From Colwellia sp. E2M01 (GTDB lineage Bacteria; Pseudomonadota; Gammaproteobacteria; Enterobacterales; Alteromonadaceae): 45,540 nt of DNA. The notes beneath the pieces are model-generated. The model did no database searches, was not told the DNA's origin, and worked only from the letters and a program-made list of their open reading frames with translations. The stretch spans positions 190-45,729 of the forward strand of contig NZ_JAHKPR010000034.1 of the NCBI RefSeq assembly GCF_018860585.1, given 5' to 3'. This document shows positions 23,279 to 30,525 of the stretch, in pieces. The position numbers and the translations under genes were made by a program. Positions within the stretch are counted from its first letter, which is position 1. Each line of letters begins with the position of its first letter.

Positions 23279-24513
23279 TCTGCATTTGCCTCTGACTTTT
23301 TCACGTCATTTAAAACCCACTCTAAAATATTATCTTCTCCAGCAATGTATGACTCCCATGAATACTTTACTTTAACATCTGGAATCAAGGGCTCATTAGG
23401 TTTTCCTTGCAGTCTGAACACCCTTTTAGAGTAAGAAATCATCAATCCAGAATGTGGCAATTCGAAAGTACCCATATCTTGTACTCCATTAGGATTTGAC
23501 CCTGTTGGTTCACCAACAATTTTTGCGTTTAAGAGCTGTTTGAATTGAGTTGCATTTATCGTAGCAGCTGAAAAGGTATCTTTATCAACAAGAGTGTATA
23601 CACCATTAAGCCAATCAATACTATCAGCTAAATTTAGATAGTAAGCCAACCATACACCAACATAAAAATCTCCTCCCCAGTTTCCCCTGAGATCAAGAAT
23701 TAGCTGTCTAACATTATTCTCGTTAATATAATTTAAAAGATTTTGGCCGAATTTATCCATTTGTTCAAAAGAAGGATATTGACCAAATTTCACATAGATT
23801 GCATTACTGTTTAGAACCATTCCATACCATAACGCATCAATGCCTGCCCCCTTAATTTTTTCCAGCTTTGGTTTGTAAACTTGATATCTTAGCAACTCCA
23901 TATCTGACGATGTTGACTGCAATTCAATTTCTATTTTTTCTTGTCCTTTTAAAAAGGTGAAAGTGGAGATTTCTTCGCTATCAATCAGTCCCAATTCAAA
24001 CAATAATTCTGAATACCTTATATATTGGGAGATTCGTTGCTGTAAAGAATTTTCATTTTCAACAAATTGAACGACTTTTGAAAGTGTCTTTTTAAGCTCT
24101 TCTATATTGTATTTTCCAATATGAGTAAATTGCGCACCCAATATGTTTTTATTTTCTTCAGCTATTCCAATGACTCTCCAAGTACCTGAATCATCATAAA
24201 GCTCTATTGGGAATGTTTTGAGGTCGGTGTCATTATGAAAGTGAACCGCAGTATGACCATCACCAATTTTTCTTGCAATCTTCATTAATTCTACAATTAT
24301 CTTTGTATCACTAATGCTTTCTACATCTCTCTTCAAGATTGATATTTCATCCAGAAATTCTTGCTCTGATATTTTCGAAAAAGGGTTTATATGGTTTGAT
24401 ACCAGCCCGTTGTAAAACGAATCAATATCATTTGACCAGTTTTGTCCTCTATCACACCACCCGTAAGCGGGTAGAAAAATGGCTATCAATAGATAAATTT
24501 TTATATATTTCAT
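23245..24513 (-). CDS. Exported S41-family (tail-specific protease-like) peptidase
   Basis: A 422-aa protein from ATG 24513. The N-terminus KYIKIYLLIAIFLPAYGWC is a signal peptide. The C-terminal half is an S41 core: YVKFGQYPSFEQM, LILDLRGNWGGD, then DKDTFSAATINA with the likely nucleophile Ser in TFSAA, and KIVGEPTGSNPNG. This matches C-terminal processing-type peptidases, without an obvious PDZ domain. It should act in the periplasm or at the outer face. The reading frame enters the attC-like site and ends there, so the last residues (NKGFHRTSR) are encoded by the recombination site. It is 41 bp downstream of a lipoprotein gene and likely co-transcribed with it. The frame stays open upstream to 24567, but the signal peptide supports 24513. 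Confidence 0.75.
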   Translation of the reverse strand: MKYIKIYLLIAIFLPAYGWCDRGQNWSNDIDSFYNGLVSNHINPFSKISEQEFLDEISILKRDVESISDTKIIVELMKIARKIGDGHTAVHFHNDTDLKTFPIELYDDSGTWRVIGIAEENKNILGAQFTHIGKYNIEELKKTLSKVVQFVENENSLQQRISQYIRYSELLFELGLIDSEEISTFTFLKGQEKIEIELQSTSSDMELLRYQVYKPKLEKIKGAGIDALWYGMVLNSNAIYVKFGQYPSFEQMDKFGQNLLNYINENNVRQLILDLRGNWGGDFYVGVWLAYYLNLADSIDWLNGVYTLVDKDTFSAATINATQFKQLLNAKIVGEPTGSNPNGVQDMGTFELPHSGLMISYSKRVFRLQGKPNEPLIPDVKVKYSWESYIAGEDNILEWVLNDVKKSEANAEANKGFHRTSR

Positions 24514-24554
24514 AACGAGAAACTTAAAGTAGAGTTGAATTGACTTATAGTATT

Positions 24555-24971
24555 TTACTCGGTGCAATTAAGTACATCTGAGTGGGAACCTAATAAGTCA
24601 AATGTGCCACTAGGATCTTCGCAAATACTCGAAGAAATACTTCCTTCACCATGGCTATCGTAAAACCAAGACTCAACAACACTACTTGAACTCATTGATA
24701 TAGCGTAAGACACAGTAGAATCAAAACCCTGAACATTATAAAAGGCATAGAAAGGTGTGTTAAGAATAAATGAGCCTGAAACACATGTATTCACCGTAAA
24801 TGGAGATTCGTTAATCTCGACTTTACCGCAATAAATAGCCTGCTTTCCTGCTGAGTTGACTACCTGTTGCTCAAAAGATTCGATTGGTGTGGATAGTTCA
24901 GCATCGTCATCTTCATTACACCCACTAAGTAAAGCTAAACCAAGAGTACAAATAAGTGTTCTATATTCCAT
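24555..24971 (-). CDS. Cys-rich lipoprotein, unknown function
   Basis: A 138-aa lipoprotein: MEYRTLICTLGLALLSGC gives a type II signal with C18 as the lipidated residue. An acidic stretch (EDDDAEL) and a Ser-rich, Cys-containing domain follow, with six further cysteines in likely disulfide-forming positions. The start ATG 24971 is preceded by AAGGAT. It lies immediately upstream of the S41-type peptidase and may be its partner, substrate or inhibitor; only the pairing supports this. No family recognised. It belongs to the accessory cassette region. Confidence 0.65.
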   Translation of the reverse strand: MEYRTLICTLGLALLSGCNEDDDAELSTPIESFEQQVVNSAGKQAIYCGKVEINESPFTVNTCVSGSFILNTPFYAFYNVQGFDSTVSYAISMSSSSVVESWFYDSHGEGSISSSICEDPSGTFDLLGSHSDVLNCTE

Positions 24972-25319
24972 TAATAATATCCTTTTTATGATGAGTTAAA
25001 TAGATTTTGATAATATGTAAAATATAATCTGACAGTAATCAATTATTACTGAATGACGCTCCGACTCTATTTTACGTATAACAGCTTATTAGACAGGAAA
25101 TAATCCTTTTTTCTACAAAAAATCATCTAACATTAAATTTATTAGGCGTTAAATTATCGCTTTAATCCATTATTATCAAGTTCTTATTTACGTTAATCAT
25201 TTTACCTATTTAAAGCCAATCTTATTAATACAATTTTTAGGTGAAGGCGTGCAAACCAACTACACCTAGGGGTGAATGATAATTAAATAGGGATATTTAT
25301 GACGTCAGTATTCTTAAAC
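24972..25319. other. Non-coding AT-rich stretch at the right edge of the cassette region
   Basis: 348 bp without a credible gene. It contains weak palindromes and fragments that resemble attC heptamers (GTATAAC near 25071, ATTAGGCG near 25140), but no paired arms that I can support. A TAGGTG/CACCTA inverted repeat lies around 25240-25270. It probably holds the promoter of the lipoprotein-peptidase pair and the true right boundary of the accessory segment. Confidence 0.4.
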
Positions 25320-25718
25320 CTAAGATTTAATATTAATAAGAATAAACACCAACCAAATCATGTTTACGGTGATTAAAAACAGTAGGTTAAAATGAGCATT
25401 GTCACTTTGTCGTCTGCTGCGGTATTTATCAACTAACAACGCACAATAACTGCCCAATGCGCTTAACCATAACAATATGTATAAATACCCTGTTAATGGT
25501 GTTAACCAAAACTGGCGTACTTCAATATCATAATAACGTAGTACACCATATTCAGTGTCAGGTGCGGCGTAATATGCCATGACTAAAGCCATTAAAAACA
25601 TTACCCAGCTAATAATCGTTAAGCCTATTTTAGCGTATACCCAAATGTCTGTTGCTTTTCGACGCTCGGTGCTACTCTTCGATTGAGTATCAACAGATTG
25701 TTCTTCGGTTTGTGTCAT
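25320..25718 (-). CDS. Small three-TM membrane protein, conserved hypothetical
   Basis: A 132-aa protein with a polar N-terminal tail of about 25 residues rich in Ser, Thr, Gln and Glu, then three hydrophobic helices (about 28-50, 74-94 and 108-128). The loop carries RRQSDNAHFN before the last helix. The start is ATG 25718. It is a single gene, transcribed away from asnS. Base composition and codon use resemble the core chromosome, so it is probably outside the cassette cluster. I do not recognise a named family. Confidence 0.55.
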   Translation of the reverse strand: MTQTEEQSVDTQSKSSTERRKATDIWVYAKIGLTIISWVMFLMALVMAYYAAPDTEYGVLRYYDIEVRQFWLTPLTGYLYILLWLSALGSYCALLVDKYRSRRQSDNAHFNLLFLITVNMIWLVFILINIKS

Positions 25719-25873
25719 AACTATTAACAGCCTTATGTGAAAGTAATATAATCGCTATTTATACCGTTACCATTCAAAGTGCTCGATTTAAATTACCATT
25801 GAAGAAGTACATGAATAAAATCTAACTTAGCTGCTATTTAACGGCAAGTTAATTACGAATTCAGTATAACTTA

Positions 25874-25909
25874 ACCCCCAAATTGTTTTAGCTTGATTAC
25901 TTTTGGGGT
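25874..25909. other. Hairpin in the asnS upstream region
   Basis: ACCCCCAAA (25874-25882) pairs with TTTGGGGT (25902-25909) over 19 nt, with one extra C. It lies about 235 bp before the asnS start inside a 427-bp region (25719-26145) that holds no gene. It could be an end structure of the divergent region or part of an asnS leader. No T-run follows immediately. Confidence 0.4.
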
Positions 25910-26145
25910 CTATTTAAGCCGTTTTTCTGCTGTTTTGACGGCTTCTATACAATTAAGCATTGCATTTATGCCTTGTCACGGTAACATGACACCCAATTTT
26001 TAGCATAATACCGTAAGCATAATATAAGTAGATTTTAACACCCCCCATTTAATCCATGTAAATAACTCATGTAAATTTAAGTGGAGTCGCATGTTAGGAC
26101 TATATTTTGCATTTCAATTCATTAAATAAGTATAAGAGGTCATTA

Positions 26146-27546
26146 ATGTCAGTTATAGCAATTACTGATGTATTAGCAGGAAAGTTTCCAGTTAATGAAA
26201 GCATTACCGTACACGGTTGGATCAGAACTCGCCGTGATTCAAAAGCAGGTATTTCATTTTTAGCATTACATGACGGCTCATGTTTTGACGCTATTCAAGC
26301 TATCGTACCTAATGAACTCGACAATTATGAAAGCGACATTCTTAAATTAACTACAGGTTGCTCGGTAAAAGTAACAGGTGTGTTGGTTGAATCTCCTGGC
26401 CAAGGTCAAGCGTTTGAAATTCAAGCAACGGCAGTTGAAGTACTTGGTTTTGTTGAAGACCCTGATACTTACCCAATGGCGGCTAAGCGCCACAGTATTG
26501 AATTTTTACGAGAGCAAGCACACTTACGCCCGCGCACTAATATTGGCGGCGCAGTAACTCGCGTTCGTAACTGTTTAGCACAAGCCATACATCGCTTCTT
26601 ACATAGCAAAGGTTATTTTTGGATCAGCACACCACTAATTACTGGTAGTGATTGTGAAGGTGCTGGTGAGATGTTCCGAGTAAGTACCTTAGACAATGAA
26701 AACTTACCACGTAACGATAAAGGCGTAGTTGATTACAGCAAAGACTTTTTCGGTAAAGAGACCTTTTTAACGGTATCTGGTCAGTTAAACGTTGAGACAT
26801 ATTGTAACGCGTTATCAAAGGTTTATACTTTTGGCCCAACATTTAGAGCTGAAAACTCTAACACAAGCAGACACTTAGCTGAATTTTGGATGGTTGAGCC
26901 TGAAATCGCCTTTGCTAACCTTTCTGATGCGGCTGATTTAGCAGAAGAAATGCTGAAATACGTTTTAGCAGCGGTTTTAGAAGAGCGTCCGGACGATATG
27001 GCCTTCTTCCAACAGCGTGTAGATAAAACTGTAATTGAGCGTTTAAACTCTGTAATCAATACTGAGTTTGTTCGTCTTGATTACACAGACGCGATTACTA
27101 TTTTAGAAAACTGCGGTAAGAAATTTGAAAACCCAGTTTCTTGGGGCGTAGATTTAAACTCAGAGCATGAGCGTTATTTAGCAGAAGAACATTTTAACGG
27201 TCCTGTTGTTTTACAAAACTACCCGAAAGATATTAAATCATTCTACATGCGTTTAAATGATGATGGCAAAACCGTTGCGGCAATGGATATTTTAGCCCCA
27301 GGTATTGGTGAAATTATTGGTGGTAGTCAACGTGAAGAACGACTTGATGTATTAGATAGTCGTTTAGGCGAAATGGGCTTAGATACTGCAGATTATTCTT
27401 GGTATAGAGACTTACGTCGTTACGGTACTGTGCCACATTCTGGTTTTGGTTTAGGTTTTGAACGTTTAGTAGCTTACGCAACTGGTATGCAAAACGTTCG
27501 TGACGTAATTCCTTTCCCAAGAACGCCAAATAACGCAGCATTTTAA
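26146..27546 (+). CDS. asnS: Asparaginyl-tRNA synthetase
   Basis: A 466-aa class IIb aminoacyl-tRNA synthetase, the length of the E. coli enzyme. The N-terminal OB fold ([12 protein letters not shown]) binds the anticodon. The catalytic core has [11 protein letters not shown] and [16 protein letters not shown] (motif 2), and GFGLGFERL (motif 3). It charges tRNA-Asn in the cytoplasm. The start is ATG 26146 because AGAGG is correctly placed, and the OB fold begins just after; an in-frame TTG at 26107 is unlikely. Single-gene unit with an intrinsic terminator 68 bp downstream. Confidence 0.97.
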   Translation: MSVIAITDVLAGKFPVNESITVHGWIRTRRDSKAGISFLALHDGSCFDAIQAIVPNELDNYESDILKLTTGCSVKVTGVLVESPGQGQAFEIQATAVEVLGFVEDPDTYPMAAKRHSIEFLREQAHLRPRTNIGGAVTRVRNCLAQAIHRFLHSKGYFWISTPLITGSDCEGAGEMFRVSTLDNENLPRNDKGVVDYSKDFFGKETFLTVSGQLNVETYCNALSKVYTFGPTFRAENSNTSRHLAEFWMVEPEIAFANLSDAADLAEEMLKYVLAAVLEERPDDMAFFQQRVDKTVIERLNSVINTEFVRLDYTDAITILENCGKKFENPVSWGVDLNSEHERYLAEEHFNGPVVLQNYPKDIKSFYMRLNDDGKTVAAMDILAPGIGEIIGGSQREERLDVLDSRLGEMGLDTADYSWYRDLRRYGTVPHSGFGLGFERLVAYATGMQNVRDVIPFPRTPNNAAF

Positions 27547-27614
27547 TCTGACGATTTAAAAGATTATACTGCACTGAGTACAGATAAAACTGTAAAAGCT
27601 CAATCAATAAAAAA

Positions 27615-27652
27615 TAAAAAGGCGACATCATATTTATGATGTCGCCTTTTTT
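27615..27652. terminator. Intrinsic terminator after asnS (bidirectional)
   Basis: GGCGACATCAT and ATGATGTCGCC form a strong stem with a 4-nt loop, flanked by A- and T-runs on the two sides. It can stop asnS transcripts and also those arriving from the minus-strand pseudogene at 27720-28111. Confidence 0.92.
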
Positions 27653-27719
27653 ATATTATCGGCTAATTAATATTCTCAGCTAACGCCTTTAAGTTAAGGC
27701 TTATTCAAAGGTCTTGTAT

Positions 27720-28111
27720 TTAATCATTACAACAAGTCACTGCGGGAATATAAACTAACTTATTTTGTGTAAAAAGTTTAAACACCAAGTTTAATTTAGC
27801 CTTAACTTCACTCTCTATTGCTGGTGGTGCCTGAGCGGATACTAAGCTAGGCGACGAAATAGCCTCTTTCTCTACTTGATATAACCACCCTGCACAACCA
27901 AAACCGACTAAAGGTAATTGTTGGGCTTCAATCGCTTGATCTTCTGCGATTTCAACAAACCATGAGTGCTCTTTTCCTGAAAACACCAAGCATAACCATT
28001 GATAAGGCCTTCAGCCTTTACATTATTATTTAAATACTCAATGCTAGCTTGTTGATGAATGCTCTTTTGACAAATCAGCCCAGACCAATTTTCACCTGAT
28101 ATTTCAGCCAC
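27720..28111 (-). pseudogene. Frameshifted conserved hypothetical gene
   Basis: Two overlapping minus-strand frames join into one product of about 130 aa if one base is added near 27980-27983: MAEISGENWSGLICQKSIHQ ... NGYAW from 28111 continues as FSGKEHSWFVEIAEDQAIEA ... down to 27720. The shift site is a run of four Ts on the coding strand, and five would restore the frame. Adding one base makes the total length a multiple of three. The gene starts 5 bp after the nitroreductase stop, so it was co-transcribed with it. Either a genuine pseudogene, a slippery site or a sequencing error. Family not recognised. Confidence 0.7.
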
Positions 28112-28115
28112 TATG

Positions 28116-28691
28116 TTATTGCCAATAAGTTACGTGCTCTTGGTAATCTTTTGCAGGTTTCACCCCTGCTTCTTTCGTTGGCGTGCCTACATATAAAAAG
28201 CCAACAATATCGTTATTACCCTCAATACTTAAACCCGCTTTCACTATGTTGTTGTAGGCTAAATCACCGGTTCGCCACATAGCACCATAACCTAAAGAAA
28301 ACGCTGCCATTTGCATGGCATGAGCACAACAACCTGCTGCAACAAGTTGTTCTTGTTTTGGCACTTTTGAATGCTCTGCATAGTTAGTTGAAATAACAAT
28401 GAGCATTGGCGCTCTAAAAGGCATTTTTGCCGTCTTCGCTTTTTTATCAATAATGGCTTGATCTTCTAAATCAGAATGCGCTAATTCAACAGAAATGGCT
28501 TCAAGGTATAAATCACTTAACTGTTGTAATCCCTGCCCTGAAATCACATGAAAATGCCATGGTTTTAAACCGCCATGATCAGGAGCGCGCATACCAGCGG
28601 CTAATAATGTGGATAAATCAGCGTCATTAGGTGCTGGCTCGGTTAGCATTGGAGTAGATTGTCTTTGTAATAATAATTCAATAGCAGTCAT
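28116..28691 (-). CDS. NAD(P)H nitroreductase, YdjA-like
   Basis: A 191-aa FMN-dependent nitroreductase-fold protein close to E. coli YdjA in length and motifs: N-terminal LLLQRQSTP, then RAPDHGGLKPWHFHVI, which forms the FMN-binding segment, and the late GYGAMWRTGD. It is expected to be a cytoplasmic homodimer that reduces nitro or quinone compounds with NAD(P)H; the natural substrate is unknown. The following gene, frameshifted, lies 5 bp downstream on the same strand. The start is ATG 28691. Confidence 0.88.
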   Translation of the reverse strand: MTAIELLLQRQSTPMLTEPAPNDADLSTLLAAGMRAPDHGGLKPWHFHVISGQGLQQLSDLYLEAISVELAHSDLEDQAIIDKKAKTAKMPFRAPMLIVISTNYAEHSKVPKQEQLVAAGCCAHAMQMAAFSLGYGAMWRTGDLAYNNIVKAGLSIEGNNDIVGFLYVGTPTKEAGVKPAKDYQEHVTYWQ

Positions 28692-28820
28692 TGGGGATTC
28701 TCATATTAATTAAAAGTATTCATTTTTAATTCAAATATTAAATTGTCTAAGAGTTTATCGTTAACTGTAATCATGTGCACGTATATCTCAGCAATATTAA
28801 AAATTAAATGAACCTAAAGG

Positions 28821-28932
28821 CAGCACTTGTTTGAAATTTATGCGGCGTTATCACATGTGACGTGTAGCTTGCTACACGTCACATGCTCTGCATTGCCTAT
28901 TCTTAATACAAAGAAGTCCAAACAAGTTGCTG
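28821..28932. repeat. Composite palindromic element
   Basis: The outer arms CAGCACTTGTTTG (28821-28833) and CAAACAAGTTGCTG (28919-28932) pair with one unpaired base. Inside is a perfect 15-bp hairpin, CATGTGACGTGTAGC / GCTACACGTCACATG (28854-28868 and 28871-28885), with only TT between. The left half holds TGCGGCGTTATC, close to TACGGCGTTAT in the palindrome at 7600-7761. There is no T-run. It looks like a dispersed palindromic repeat. The rest of 28692-28982 shows no gene. Confidence 0.6.
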
Positions 28933-28982
28933 TAAAAGTAATCTCGAAAGATCAACAGACCCTAGTAACTAAAATATTATGC

Positions 28983-29056
28983 TTGACTTAAATTGATTCC
29001 CTCGCCACTATGCATACGAACAAATTATTTAATTACTTATTTAGAGAATTTGTTCG
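28983..29056 (+). promoter_or_regulatory. Candidate promoter and leader stem for a small gene
   Basis: TTGACT (28983-28988) is followed after 17 bp by CACTAT as a possible, weak -10. Downstream, CGAACAAATT (29017-29026) and AATTTGTTCG (29047-29056) form a perfect 10-bp stem in what would be the 5' leader of the 50-aa reading frame at 29095. Confidence 0.4.
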
Positions 29057-29094
29057 TTGTCTGTATTTCTCACGTATTATCGGAAAACACTATT

Positions 29095-29247
29095 ATGTAT
29101 AACTTACTCGCCATGAATACCAATCGAGCCCATAAAGCAGCAGCGCTTCGCTGTGCGCTTATGCATGTTCGCCTGTGGCTAGTCAAAAACATATTAGTAG
29201 CCACCTACTGCGGAGAAATGAAAAGACAAAGGTTAATGAATTATTAA
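29095..29247 (+). CDS. Candidate 50-aa protein or leader peptide
   Basis: ATG 29095 opens a 50-codon frame: MYNLLAMNTNRAHKAAALRC ... YCGEMKRQRLMNY, ending TAA at 29245-29247. It is basic, with a central hydrophobic stretch (LMHVRLWLVKNILVA). A weak GGAAAA precedes it. It is bracketed by a candidate promoter and leader stem upstream and an intrinsic terminator at 29288-29318, so the transcript would be a self-contained unit of about 300 nt. Either a real small protein, a leader peptide acting on the transporter gene 164 bp further on, or a small RNA with an incidental frame. I do not recognise homologues with certainty. Confidence 0.45.
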   Translation: MYNLLAMNTNRAHKAAALRCALMHVRLWLVKNILVATYCGEMKRQRLMNY

Positions 29248-29287
29248 CATTAACTAACTTAAGTCACTACTTAACAAGTTCATTTCT

Positions 29288-29318
29288 AAACCGCAACAGT
29301 CACCTCTTGCGGTTTTTT
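29288..29318 (+). terminator. Intrinsic terminator before the EamA transporter gene
   Basis: AAACCGCAA (29288-29296) pairs with TTGCGGTTT (29307-29315) over 10 nt, followed by more Ts. It ends the transcript that contains the 50-codon frame and would separate it from the transporter gene starting at 29411, or attenuate that gene. Confidence 0.85.
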
Positions 29319-29410
29319 GTTTTCATAGACTTACTCCGCAATATTTGACTTCTTTTAACGCAGTTTACTAATCAACATCATCAATTGAGAGAATATCAAG
29401 GAGAAGGAAA

Positions 29411-30322
29411 ATGTCTGTGTCTATAGCCTATTTGGCTGTTTTATTAATATGGTCAACCACACCATTAGGAATTGTGTGGAGTAGCGAATCAATTAGCCCA
29501 AGCTTTGCCGTGTTATTGCGTATGGTTATTGCCGTAATACTCGGTATTTTAGTGGTTAAAGCGCGCCGTATTGATTTGCCATGGCATAGAAAGGCATTAA
29601 CTCTATACACCTATTCTGCCATAGGCATTTTTGGCGGTATGATGTTTTCTTATCTTGCGGCAACGTATTTATCGTCAGGCATTATTTCATTAGTTTTTGG
29701 ATTTTCGCCAATTATCTCTGCCGTATTAGCAAAGTATATTTTAACTGAGCCAAAAATAAGTTTAATGAGAAAGCTGTCTATGGTTATTTCAATTATAGGC
29801 TTAGCTATTGTTTGCTCGGATAATTTTAACTTGGCAGATAATGGTATCTATGGCGTTGTCTTTATACTTTGTGCGGTATTTTTCTTTAGTTTGAGTGGCG
29901 TATTAGTTAAAAGTGTTACATTAGCTATTCACCCATTAGCAACAACGGTTGGTGCTTTATCTATTGCTACCCCAATGTTTTTAATCACGTGGTTGATACT
30001 TGATGGCACTTTACCTATTGAACAGTGGCAAGCAAAGTCTTTATGGGCCACCTTATATTTAGGTGTATTTGGGTCATTAATTGGTTTTTATGCATACTTT
30101 ACCGTATTGCAAAAATTGTCGGCAAGCAATGTCACTCTAATTACCTTGATCACGCCAATTATTGCCTTAACATTAGGTGCCATACTAAATGATGAAACCA
30201 TTAATGATAAGTTAATTTTGGGAGCTTTCTTAGTATTACTAGGGCTAAGCTTGTATCACTTTGGTCACCGTCTTAGCGTTATTAAAACCAATGCCACCAA
30301 GGCAAAGCTAAATGTAAAATAA
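29411..30322 (+). CDS. EamA/DMT-family transporter
   Basis: A 303-aa inner-membrane protein with ten hydrophobic helices in two EamA repeats (about residues 1-135 and 145-285), the layout of drug/metabolite exporters such as RhaT or YdcZ relatives. Typical landmarks are AVLLIWSTTPLG at the start and TPIIALTLGAIL in the second repeat. The substrate cannot be told. A very strong ribosome-binding site (AAGGAGAAGGA) precedes ATG 29411. It is followed by an intrinsic terminator at 30354. Confidence 0.88.
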   Translation: MSVSIAYLAVLLIWSTTPLGIVWSSESISPSFAVLLRMVIAVILGILVVKARRIDLPWHRKALTLYTYSAIGIFGGMMFSYLAATYLSSGIISLVFGFSPIISAVLAKYILTEPKISLMRKLSMVISIIGLAIVCSDNFNLADNGIYGVVFILCAVFFFSLSGVLVKSVTLAIHPLATTVGALSIATPMFLITWLILDGTLPIEQWQAKSLWATLYLGVFGSLIGFYAYFTVLQKLSASNVTLITLITPIIALTLGAILNDETINDKLILGAFLVLLGLSLYHFGHRLSVIKTNATKAKLNVK

Positions 30323-30353
30323 AAGCTTAATGTGATTGTTAGGGTGTTAAACC

Positions 30354-30390
30354 AAGCGAAATAATTCAAACGATTATTTCGCTTTCACTT
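30354..30390 (+). terminator. Intrinsic terminator after the EamA transporter
   Basis: AAGCGAAATAAT pairs with ATTATTTCGCTT (30354-30365 and 30373-30384) over a 7-nt loop, followed by a T-rich stretch. It lies 32 bp past the stop. Confidence 0.75.
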
Positions 30391-30525
30391 TTCACTTCAA
30401 CTAAACCGTTATAAATACTTACCATCTTAACTCTGTAGATGGTTAAGTTATTATAAAGAGTAAGGTAATATAGCTTAAAGTTAACAAATTGTTCTTAATA
30501 GTTGAATTCAAGAAGAGATAAAATA

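Noticed and set aside
20243-25000. Prophage or transposon explanation of the accessory region
   Set aside because: No integrase, transposase, terminal inverted repeats, tRNA target or phage structural genes are visible in the segment.
24972-25319. A further attC site in the spacer upstream of the lipoprotein gene
   Set aside because: Heptamer-like fragments exist (GTATAAC, ATTAGGCG), but I could not find paired arms between them. A covariance-model search would decide.
25860-26145. T-box riboswitch controlling asnS
   Set aside because: There is a hairpin in the leader region, but no T-box consensus or adjacent terminator/antiterminator pair, and T-boxes are not expected in gammaproteobacteria.
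28993-29247. Longer 84-codon version of the small reading frame
   Set aside because: It would start at a rare ATT codon overlapping the promoter-like box, without a ribosome-binding site. The ATG at 29095 is the more sensible start.
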